A DNA stretch of 64,000 bases from RGIG3528 sp045598045 (GTDB lineage: Bacteria > Bacillota > Clostridia > Lachnospirales > Lachnospiraceae). Made by a program: the position numbers and the translations under genes. The notes beneath the pieces are model-generated. The model worked only from the letters and a program-made list of their open reading frames with translations. It was not told where the DNA came from and ran no database searches. Location of the stretch: assembly GCA_045598045.1 (NCBI GenBank), contig JAZLLG010000044.1:29161-93160 (forward strand), given 5' to 3'. Positions 1 to 7,271 of the stretch are shown here, piece by piece. Positions within the stretch are counted from its first letter, which is position 1. Each line of letters starts with the position of its first letter.

Positions 1-2
1 AT

Positions 3-1172
3 TATGTGAAGGCCCTCGAAATATCCAACACCATCGATGATTTAAAAATAAATTTATCCGCATTAAACAACCGAACATATGAAGACCAAAAGACAATTCT
101 CTTTATAGATGAGGTGCAGGAATATAAAGATGTCATTACAAAAATAAAAGCCTGGATAGACGACGGAAGAATCAAGTTCGTCTTAAGCGGTTCTCTTTTA
201 GGCATCGAGTTACGAAATATAAGGTCTGCTCCCGTCGGATATATGGATGAAATTGATATGTATCCACTTGACTTCGAGGAATTTATCAAAGCAAGCGGAG
301 TAACCGATGAGACCATCGAATATCTGAAGGGGTGTTTCAACAACAAGCTTCCGGTAAGCGAAGTTATAAACGAAAAAATGTTTACATATCTGCAAAGATA
401 TCTTGTTGTTGGCGGAATGCCGGAAGCAGTTCATGAATATCTTGAAAGCGGAAACATGGGACAGGTTTTCGATATACAAGAAAACATTGTCAGGCAGTAC
501 AAACGTGATTTTACCAAGTACGAAGCTGACGACAAAAAATTAATGCTTATATCGATATACGATCAAATTCCCTCACAACTTCTAAAGCAGAATAAACGAT
601 TCAACTACGCAGACCTAAAGCAAGGACTACGATTCGAACGTTTGGAGAATAGTTTTTTATGGTTAAAGCATTCAGGAGTATCATTACCGGTGTATAACGC
701 CACCGAACCCAGGGTGTCGCTAAACCAGAATGTAAAGAGCAGTCTGCTGAAGCTATATTCCTCTGATGTCGGTTTACTAACTTCACAGTATGGCAATGCA
801 ATGAAAAGCAAAATTCTTCTCAGAGACAACAAGGTTAACCTTGGAGGTGTGTATGAAAACTTTGTTGCCGAAGAGCTGAAATCCCATGGGTACGATTTAT
901 ATTTTTACAATAGTCACAGTATGGGCGAATTGGATTTTGTTATCGAACACAATCTGCAGGTTGTTCCCATAGAGGTAAAAAGCGGTAAGGATTACTATGT
1001 TCACAGTGCAATAAGTAAAGTAGCCAATAACAGTGAATATGAAATAAATGAAGCATATGTTTTTGCGCATTGCAATATCGAACATAAAGACAAAATAATA
1101 TATTTCCCAATATATATGTGTGGTTTTCTTACAGAAGAAATATCAATACCAAGATTGAACGCACTAATTTAG
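3..1172 (+). CDS. AAA family ATPase with DUF4143 domain, 5'-truncated by window edge
   Basis: The frame is open to the left window edge, so the N-terminus with the Walker A loop is missing; the GTG at 6 is probably internal. What is visible fits the AAA_14/DUF4143 family: a Walker B strand ending in FIDEVQ near residue 38, a sensor-like segment VLSGS, then a winged-helix/DUF4143 part and near the C-terminus GELDFVIE followed by PIEVKSGK, the PD-(D/E)XK-like signature typical of DUF4143. Members are common, poorly characterised bacterial ATPases of accessory regions, often with variable presence between strains; no precise function should be assigned. It is the only plus-strand gene in the first 40 kb, converges on thrC and ends in a shared terminator, so it sits outside the minus-strand runs and could be a later acquisition. 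Confidence 0.85.
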   Translation, partial: YVKALEISNTIDDLKINLSALNNRTYEDQKTILFIDEVQEYKDVITKIKAWIDDGRIKFVLSGSLLGIELRNIRSAPVGYMDEIDMYPLDFEEFIKASGVTDETIEYLKGCFNNKLPVSEVINEKMFTYLQRYLVVGGMPEAVHEYLESGNMGQVFDIQENIVRQYKRDFTKYEADDKKLMLISIYDQIPSQLLKQNKRFNYADLKQGLRFERLENSFLWLKHSGVSLPVYNATEPRVSLNQNVKSSLLKLYSSDVGLLTSQYGNAMKSKILLRDNKVNLGGVYENFVAEELKSHGYDLYFYNSHSMGELDFVIEHNLQVVPIEVKSGKDYYVHSAISKVANNSEYEINEAYVFAHCNIEHKDKIIYFPIYMCGFLTEEISIPRLNALI

Positions 1173-1182
1173 CACTTATCTC

Positions 1183-1234
1183 AAAGAAGCAGAAAGAGCC
1201 CTTTACAATCCAAGGGCTCTTTCTACTTCTTTTT
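1183..1234. terminator. Bidirectional Rho-independent terminator between DUF4143 ATPase and thrC
   Basis: A perfect 13-bp inverted repeat (1191-1203 with 1212-1224) with an 8-nt loop is extended by a further 7 bp (1183-1189 with 1226-1232) after one mismatch. On the plus strand it runs into TTTTT at 1230-1234. The last four sense codons of thrC form one arm of the hairpin and its stop codon lies at the stem/loop edge. Confidence 0.85.
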
Positions 1235-2687
1235 GCATTTCATTTTTTTCGCAAACAGTCTTGTGTCTGATTTCCGCAGTCTTAATTTCTTTGACCGCTT
1301 CGGGAAGTTCAATGCCGGAAAGCTCGTGGAGCATATCGATAAGCTCAAAGTCGCTCTCTTCCGTAAAGACCTTTCCGAGAAGACCTCCGACAACTGCACG
1401 TGAAAACTTATACGGACTTGCGGTTGATGCAATGACTGTTACCGTATCGTCCTTAGTTTCTTTTCTGTAAGTATCGTAGACGTGTGCGCCTACCGCAGTG
1501 TGCGTGTCAATAACATAACCGTCTTCACCGAAAAGGCGCCCGATGATGTCACCGGTCTGTTTCTCCGTAGCAAAGCCGCCAAGGAAGTCGGACATGTTTT
1601 CCTTCATATCCTCGGAAACGGTATACTTGCCGAAAGTCTTCAGTTCACTCATAAGTGCCGCACACTTTTCGGAGCTGTCCCCCGCAGTATGGAAAAGAAG
1701 TCTCTCAAGGTTGGAGGAAATGAGAATGTCCATTGAAGGGGATGTTGTGAGAATAAATTCTCTGTTTTTATCGTAAGTCCCTGTTTTGAAGAAATCATAA
1801 AGGACCTTATTTTCATTTGAGGCGCAAACAAGTTTGTTCACAGGAAGGCCCATTCTTTTTGCATAATATGCTGCAAGAATGTTTCCGAAGTTACCTGTGG
1901 GAACAACAATGTTAATCTGCTCGCCTGCCTTTATCTCACCCTTTTTCAAAAGCTGCGCATACGCAAACACATAGTAAACAACCTGAGGAATAAGTCTGCC
2001 GATGTTAATGGAGTTTGCCGAAGAGAAACGGAACCCTTTTTCCTTAAGGCGCTCGTTAAGCTCTTTATTGTTGAACATTTCCTTAACGCCGGTCTGTGCA
2101 TCGTCGAAATTGCCTTTGATTGCAATAACCTTTGTATTATCGCCCTTCTGGGTAACCATCTGGAGTTCCTGAACGCGACTTACACCGTCTTTGGGATAGA
2201 AAACTATAATGCGTGTACCGGGCACATCCGCAAAGCCCGCAAGAGCTGCCTTTCCCGTGTCACCTGAAGTTGCGGTAAGGATAACTATTTCTTCTTTAAC
2301 ACCGTTCTTCTTTGCGGAAGTCGTAAGAAGGTGAGGAAGAATGGACAACGCCATATCCTTGAAAGCGATTGTTTTTCCGTGATAGAGTTCCAGGAACCAG
2401 GCTCCGCCGGCCTTTTTCATTTCACAGATGTTCTCTGTTTCGAACTTCGAATCATAAGCCGCATCAATGCACGCTTTAAGCTCTTCCTCGGTAAAATCCG
2501 TGAAGAAGCGGCTCATTACATCATATGCAACTTCCTTGTAGGACATCTTTGAAAGAGCATCAAGACTTGTGGTTAGCTCCGGGATGCTCTCCGGAACAAA
2601 AAGTCCTCCATCCTCGGAAAGTCCCTTAAGAATTGCTTCTGATGCAGTAACGTAAAGCTTTGAGTTTCTGGTAGATAAGTAACGCAT
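1203..2687 (-). CDS. thrC: Threonine synthase
   Basis: PLP enzyme converting O-phospho-L-homoserine to threonine, the last step of threonine synthesis. The 494-residue protein begins MRYLSTRN and carries ILKGLSEDGGLFVPE near the N-terminus, the PLP lysine in HGKTIAFKD, and the glycine-rich loops TATSGDTGKAAL and PTGNFGNILA, all typical of the longer bacterial ThrC group. An upstream in-frame ATG at 2717 would add ten residues, but the ATG at 2687 has GCGAGG at proper spacing and matches the family N-terminus, so it is preferred. It lies 52 nt after the SleB-type gene and may be transcribed from that gene's promoter. Its 3' end is built into a bidirectional terminator. No other threonine-pathway genes are adjacent. 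Confidence 0.95.
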   Translation of the reverse strand: MRYLSTRNSKLYVTASEAILKGLSEDGGLFVPESIPELTTSLDALSKMSYKEVAYDVMSRFFTDFTEEELKACIDAAYDSKFETENICEMKKAGGAWFLELYHGKTIAFKDMALSILPHLLTTSAKKNGVKEEIVILTATSGDTGKAALAGFADVPGTRIIVFYPKDGVSRVQELQMVTQKGDNTKVIAIKGNFDDAQTGVKEMFNNKELNERLKEKGFRFSSANSINIGRLIPQVVYYVFAYAQLLKKGEIKAGEQINIVVPTGNFGNILAAYYAKRMGLPVNKLVCASNENKVLYDFFKTGTYDKNREFILTTSPSMDILISSNLERLLFHTAGDSSEKCAALMSELKTFGKYTVSEDMKENMSDFLGGFATEKQTGDIIGRLFGEDGYVIDTHTAVGAHVYDTYRKETKDDTVTVIASTASPYKFSRAVVGGLLGKVFTEESDFELIDMLHELSGIELPEAVKEIKTAEIRHKTVCEKNEMQKEVERALGL

Positions 2688-2739
2688 AGCTGCCTCGCTG
2701 TTTTTATATTTAAACAAGGCTCGTTAAGCTCCGCCTCGT

Positions 2740-3594
2740 TTAGTCGTCTTCTTTGTAGAAGTCGTGATGACCGTGATGGAAAAGATGAATCATTTCCGTG
2801 TCGAACATCTTAACATATTTGGAACGCGCTGTCTTCTTATTTAAGAAATAAACCGCACCCTGTGATTCATCCGCCCCGTTCAGAACGTCAAGAACCGCAT
2901 CTATTGTGCTCTGTTCAACCTCAACGGAAGAATAACGTCCGTTTAAAGTTGACGTGAAAGCGTCTCCGTCAAAAACAACGCCTTCAATGGAATTAGGGAA
3001 GCGATTGGACACAACTCTGTTAAGCACAACGTTTGCTACAAGCTGTTTGCCCAATGTGTCTTCAATGCTTGCTTCTGCCTCAACAATACGGCAGAGAATT
3101 TTGAAATCACGTTCTGCAACGCGAATTTCCGTTCCTGCATATTCTATGGTGCAGGCGCCTGTATCTTCGAGCAGGCTGATAACCGAAACTTCCTCTTTCT
3201 CAACGGGTTCGGATTTCTTTACAGGTAAGCTGATGCCGTCAAGCTCGACGTTTTCCTCGCAAAGGAATCTTTCCTCTCTCTTTTTCTTTGTGTTGATTCT
3301 GGAAGTTTTTACAACATCACTTTTGTTTGATTCAGATATTGCAACTTCTGTTTCGCTCTCAGCAGCCTTAACTTCCCCGGAATCGGTGACATCAAAGCTC
3401 TCTTCTGCCTCAACGGACAAACTTGCGCTGTAAGTCTCGGCAGGCACAGCCTTAAGCATAGCCTCTGCAGTTTCTGTTTCAATTATGTTTTCTGTTGTTT
3501 TGCTTTCTGAATTGCCTTTTAATGGAGTAAAATCAATTAGTAATAACACTGTTGCCAGAGACAGGATGAAAGCAAATAGTCTCTTTTGTTTCAT
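2740..3594 (-). CDS. Secreted cell wall hydrolase, SleB (Hydrolase_2) domain
   Basis: A 284-residue exported protein. The N-terminus is a signal peptide or signal anchor (MKQKR then a hydrophobic stretch to about residue 25). Residues ~30-155 are acidic, low-complexity Ser/Glu/Val-rich linker. The C-terminal ~120 residues are a SleB-type domain: LCRIVEAEAS contains the presumed catalytic glutamate, followed by GKQLVANVVLNR and FPNSIEGVVF, seen in spore-cortex lytic enzymes and vegetative homologues. The substrate is presumably peptidoglycan glycan strands. Many Lachnospiraceae that do not obviously sporulate carry such proteins, so the name does not prove a role in germination. The start has AGAGGT upstream and the gene has its own consensus promoter. 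Confidence 0.85.
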   Translation of the reverse strand: MKQKRLFAFILSLATVLLLIDFTPLKGNSESKTTENIIETETAEAMLKAVPAETYSASLSVEAEESFDVTDSGEVKAAESETEVAISESNKSDVVKTSRINTKKKREERFLCEENVELDGISLPVKKSEPVEKEEVSVISLLEDTGACTIEYAGTEIRVAERDFKILCRIVEAEASIEDTLGKQLVANVVLNRVVSNRFPNSIEGVVFDGDAFTSTLNGRYSSVEVEQSTIDAVLDVLNGADESQGAVYFLNKKTARSKYVKMFDTEMIHLFHHGHHDFYKEDD

Positions 3595-3647
3595 ATAATA
3601 CCTCTAGATATACTTTTAAAAAGTTTATAAAAATTTTACAAAGGGGC

Positions 3648-3676
3648 ATTATATGCACGGTTTTTTGTTTTGTCAA
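3648..3676 (-). promoter_or_regulatory. Consensus sigma-A promoter of the SleB-type gene
   Basis: On the minus strand TTGACA (3671-3676), a 17-bp spacer and TATAAT (3648-3653) match the vegetative consensus at all 12 positions, 54 nt upstream of the start codon. The expected start point is near 3641. Confidence 0.85.
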
Positions 3677-3724
3677 GAAAAATCACACCAACGTAATTTT
3701 CTCAAATCCGATTTCAGAGGATTT

Positions 3725-4534
3725 TTACCACTCTTTTTCGCCGTAAAATCTGATTTTTGAAGACACTCTCAATTTGTTCAGAAGCGCCACGTATTCGAGC
3801 TCCGAAAGGCTTTCGATGAAGTTCTCCCGATAGTCGATTGTGACTCCTTTTTCTTTTAAAAGCATTATTGCTTTATTGTATGCCACCGCGGCATTAATTT
3901 CCGTTGAGTATCTTCCTATAATGATGTCACCGTTAACATGAATTTTGGCAGTGTATCTTTCGCGGCCGTTGATTATTTCTTTCGTCACTCCGTTGTATTT
4001 GTTGATAATACGGATGTTTCCGTAACGGAAGTCGGTGTCATCCCCGTTTACGAACTCGTAGTCCCGCCCTGCCACAGCAAAGGGCTTAACTCCGTAGCGT
4101 GAAAGAATGCTGACCTGCATTCCGTAATCCGCTACAAAAAGGTGGGAGCCCCGCTTCATTATTTTGTGCTCAGAGTAGTAAAAAAGGTCATCGACATCAA
4201 AGGTGTATCTGATATCGGGACTGTAATAGTAAGTAAAGGAATGCTTTTCAAGGTAAATCGGGTTTTTGATGTATACACCGTTATCACGGAGATTTAAAAG
4301 CATGATAACCTTTTCAAAAGGCAGAACGGACTTTTTTCCGTCCTGAAACTCATTCACATAAGCTTTGAGCTGCTTGTTGCAGGACATAATCTGCTTTGCC
4401 CGAACATAGGCAGAATGAGCAAGAGCCTCGGATTTGTAACTTCCGAGGCTGATGTGCTTTTCTTTTACGGTAATCGACGCACGATAAAGCGTCGTACCGT
4501 CCTTTTTTTTATTCAGGTATACTCCCGATTTCAT
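3725..4534 (-). CDS. AP2-like DNA-binding protein with degenerate HNH-like centre
   Basis: A 269-residue protein without an assigned function. Residues ~4-50 look like an AP2 module: GVYL, then KDGTTLYRASIT, ISLGSYKSEALAHSAY. A second AP2-like module is at ~192-240 (RYTAKIHVNGD, IIGRYSTEINAAVAYNKA). Just before it VNGDDTDFRYGNIRI at ~165-180 resembles the HNH stretch 'HxNGxxxDNRxxNLRI' of phage and homing HNH-AP2 endonucleases, but the metal-binding/catalytic histidine is not there, so nuclease activity seems lost. The start ATG has AAAGGA upstream. It begins only 17 nt after the 3' end of the RNase P RNA gene and has no visible promoter, so it is probably made from the rnpB transcript. A former mobile HNH-AP2 protein turned DNA-binding regulator is the most likely reading, but it is inference. 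Confidence 0.7.
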   Translation of the reverse strand: MKSGVYLNKKKDGTTLYRASITVKEKHISLGSYKSEALAHSAYVRAKQIMSCNKQLKAYVNEFQDGKKSVLPFEKVIMLLNLRDNGVYIKNPIYLEKHSFTYYYSPDIRYTFDVDDLFYYSEHKIMKRGSHLFVADYGMQVSILSRYGVKPFAVAGRDYEFVNGDDTDFRYGNIRIINKYNGVTKEIINGRERYTAKIHVNGDIIIGRYSTEINAAVAYNKAIMLLKEKGVTIDYRENFIESLSELEYVALLNKLRVSSKIRFYGEKEW

Positions 4535-4551
4535 ATTTTCCTTTTTCAGAT

Positions 4552-4912
4552 GTGACCGACACTGTAAGCCGGGTTATGTATCAAACGATCATCTATCTTG
4601 ACTGTACGTTGCCGTACAGCTCCCATATGGGGTTTCCCGCCATATGACGCGACCAACCCGAAGGCACGACGGGCAGCCGTATAGCCTTCTATTAGGTCTT
4701 GCTTCGAATGGGGTTTACATTGCCCTCCCGGTGTTACCACGGGAGCGGTGGTCTCTTACACCGCCGTTTCAGCCTTACCCTGCCTTTCGGCAAGGCGGTT
4801 TATTTTCTGTTGCACTTTCCTTCAGGTTGCCCTGACCGGCCGTTAGCCGGCATTCCGCCCTATGAAGCCCGGACTTTCCTCACCTTTCGGCGCGATCGTC
4901 TGTGTCGGTCAC
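4552..4912 (-). ncRNA. rnpB: RNase P RNA (bacterial type A)
   Basis: Catalytic RNA of RNase P, which trims tRNA 5' leaders. On the minus strand the ends form an 11-bp P1 helix (GTGACCGACAC with GTGTCGGTCAC). Inside are the universal segments GAGGAAAGTCCGGGC near the 5' end, AAGGCTGAAACGGCGG, GTAAGAGACCACCG and, near the 3' end, ACCCGGCTTACAG. Length is 361 nt, typical of type A RNAs rather than the Bacillus type B. It is squeezed 6 nt after the stop codon of the nucleoside kinase and 17 nt before the AP2-like gene, so it has no intergenic promoter space of its own and no U-rich terminator after P1. Confidence 0.97.
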
Positions 4913-4918
4913 AAAATA

Positions 4919-6571
4919 TTATACGTTAAAGTATGAACCGCCGATGAACTCTCTGAGGATACTGTTCTTCGGAACATCATCCGTGGGAGCGCAAAGGAAG
5001 TAGTCAAGGAACTTAAGAAGTCTCTTAGCTTCAGGGAACTCGGGGCTGTCCTCGGGAACGCTGAAAAGGAGAGGCTCTGCAAACTGCTTAAGCTCTGCAA
5101 GCTCATAAATGAGTGCGGAGTTGAAGAATACATCAGCACCTTCCTGGAACGGGAAAATGTTTTCTTCCTCGCCAAGACGTACCGAAGGCCACATGCTGAT
5201 GGTCTTCTGTGCGGAAGCACCTCTTGTTCTTGCGTCACGTACAATACGGCGAAGAAGACGTGCATCCGTGGTAGGAATACGGTTGTGCTCATCGATGTTC
5301 AGCTGTGTGAGAGCACTGATAAAGATCTTGAATTTACTCTCAACGGGAAGCTTGTAAGAAAGAGCATCGTTAAGGCCATGGATACCTTCAATAACAAGAA
5401 TGTCATCCGGACCAAGCTTTTTAAAATTGCCCTTGTACTCTCTGTGTCCTGCCTTAAAGTTAAAGCTCGGAAGCTCTACTTCCTTACCGGCAAGAAGATT
5501 GGTCATATCCTCATTGAACTGTTCAACGTCAATGGCTTCGAGACATTCGAAGTTGAAGCTTCCGTCAGGATGCTTCGGCGTATCGTCCCGATCTTTAAAG
5601 TAGTCGTCAACTCCGATCGGATGAGGTGTCATTCCGAGTGTACGGAGCTGTACGGAAAGTCTGTGTGAGAAGGTTGTCTTTCCTGAAGATGAAGGACCGG
5701 CAATCATAACAAACTTAACGTCGCCACGCTCTTTAATCTTAGCTGCGATGTCACCGATCTTCTTCTCCATGAAAGCTTCCTGAACAAGGATTGTGTCACC
5801 AAGTCTGCCGTCTCTGATACATTCATTCATGCCGGCAACAGTATTGATGCCCATGATATTGCCCCAGTTGTCCGTTTCCTTAAGACAGTTAAAGAATTTC
5901 TTTCTGTCATCGAACTCTGCAATGTGCAGAGGATCGTTCTTTCCGGGAACGAGAAGCATAAAGCCCTGATCGTAAGCAAACAGGTCATAATAACGAAGAA
6001 TACCTGTGGAAGAAGGCATATAACCATAGAAATAGTCCTCGTAGTTCTCGATTCCGTAAATGTTTGTACGGGATACACGACGATAGCTGAAGAGAAGTTC
6101 CTTATCGTACATGTGTCTGTCATGGAAAAGCTTTCTTGCGTCCTTTGTGTTGATGGAGCGCTTGTTGATAATCATATTATCGTCAACGATACGGTCCATT
6201 TCCTTACGGATGGCTTTAATATCCTCCTCGGGAATACCATCAACGCCGCGCACCTCGCCGTACAAGCCGTTACCAATCTTGTGCATGATACGGATGTCAC
6301 GTCCGCGCTTGTTTCCATAGACATTGTAAATTGCCTTTAAGAGAACAAATGTAAGTCCTCTTACATAAGTTTTGTTTCCGATGTCGGAAGAGAGATCAAG
6401 AAACTCTACCATTGCATCGTTTTCAGGTTTTTTTGTAAGCTCACGAAGATTTCCGTCAGCCTTTGCAAGAATTATGGGATATTTATATTTGTCCTTAAAT
6501 TCCTCTGCGATTTCAGCAAATGTAACGCCATATTCATATTCGCGTTCTTCACCGCATACTGTTAATTTCAT
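4919..6571 (-). CDS. Nucleoside (uridine-type) kinase with TGS and ThrRS-like N-terminal domains
   Basis: A 550-residue protein known in Clostridia as a long uridine kinase-like protein. Residues 1-60 form a TGS domain as in threonyl-tRNA synthetase. Residues ~60-230 resemble the ThrRS editing/SAD region. The C-terminal half is a phosphoribulokinase/uridine kinase P-loop domain with GPSSSGKTTF at ~295, DDYFKDRDDTPKHPDGS, and VIEGIHGLND. It likely phosphorylates a nucleoside with ATP or GTP; what the tRNA-synthetase-like half senses or binds is not established. ATG start with AGGAGG at ideal spacing; it overlaps the trmK 3' end by 23 nt, indicating translational coupling. rnpB follows 6 nt after its stop codon. 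Confidence 0.85.
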   Translation of the reverse strand: MKLTVCGEEREYEYGVTFAEIAEEFKDKYKYPIILAKADGNLRELTKKPENDAMVEFLDLSSDIGNKTYVRGLTFVLLKAIYNVYGNKRGRDIRIMHKIGNGLYGEVRGVDGIPEEDIKAIRKEMDRIVDDNMIINKRSINTKDARKLFHDRHMYDKELLFSYRRVSRTNIYGIENYEDYFYGYMPSSTGILRYYDLFAYDQGFMLLVPGKNDPLHIAEFDDRKKFFNCLKETDNWGNIMGINTVAGMNECIRDGRLGDTILVQEAFMEKKIGDIAAKIKERGDVKFVMIAGPSSSGKTTFSHRLSVQLRTLGMTPHPIGVDDYFKDRDDTPKHPDGSFNFECLEAIDVEQFNEDMTNLLAGKEVELPSFNFKAGHREYKGNFKKLGPDDILVIEGIHGLNDALSYKLPVESKFKIFISALTQLNIDEHNRIPTTDARLLRRIVRDARTRGASAQKTISMWPSVRLGEEENIFPFQEGADVFFNSALIYELAELKQFAEPLLFSVPEDSPEFPEAKRLLKFLDYFLCAPTDDVPKNSILREFIGGSYFNV

Positions 6572-7271
6572 CCACTAACCTCCTGGTTTCATTATATATT
6601 TCAGTCAAACGCCCACGGGCCTTCTCTCCCGTGTCCGATTTGAGCTTTTCTGATATTTTCTCACGTTCCTTAAGCTCATGCTCGAGAAATGCAAGATACG
6701 CCGGATCCTTTTTCTTACGAAGAATTTCCGAAAACTCCGGCTGTTTCGGGTCACCTTCACCGATATCGGAAAAGTCCTCACCCGATATGTCCGTGTTGAC
6801 GGCTTTTATGGCGATATAGAACTTTCCGGCATCACGGCACATTTTTTCATCCGTAATGCGAAAATGATGCTCCGAAAGCCACACTCTCACTTTATCCACG
6901 TCTGACTGCGGAGAAAGAACGAGCTCACGAATCCGCTCGGTTTTTTCCGGAAATGCCGACAGAATGTCAATGATGAGGAGACCTCCCATTCCCGAGATGA
7001 GAACGGTGTCGGCTTCCCCTGCCGAAATTGCCTGAAGCCCATCCGAAAGGCGGATGTCAATCTTCCCTTCCAGCTTGTGCTCCGAAACATTTTTGCGTGC
7101 CGCCTCCAGAGGCCCTTTACGGACATCTGCGGCTATGCAGCTTTTTGCTATGCCGGCTTCTGTCAAATATATGCTTGTATGAGCGTGGTCACAACCAATG
7201 TCAGCCACGATGCTTCCGGGGCTGACAAGTGACGCAACCATGCTTAATCTTTCACTTAAAGATATCATCAA
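6549..7271 (-). CDS. trmK: tRNA (adenine-22-N1)-methyltransferase TrmK
   Basis: SAM-dependent methyltransferase making m1A22 in tRNA. The 240-residue protein starts MMISLSERL and has the SAM-binding loop VADIGCDHAHTSIYL (residues ~22-36), AADVRKGPLEAA, and the family-specific ISGMGGLLIIDIL and LSPQSDVDKVRVWL. A C-terminal helical extension rich in Lys/Glu fits the coiled-coil tail of Gram-positive TrmK. The gene starts inside the rpoD stop codon (ATGA overlap, 7268-7271), the same rpoD-trmK order seen in many Firmicutes. Confidence 0.93.
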   Translation of the reverse strand: MMISLSERLSMVASLVSPGSIVADIGCDHAHTSIYLTEAGIAKSCIAADVRKGPLEAARKNVSEHKLEGKIDIRLSDGLQAISAGEADTVLISGMGGLLIIDILSAFPEKTERIRELVLSPQSDVDKVRVWLSEHHFRITDEKMCRDAGKFYIAIKAVNTDISGEDFSDIGEGDPKQPEFSEILRKKKDPAYLAFLEHELKEREKISEKLKSDTGEKARGRLTEIYNETRRLVDEINSMR

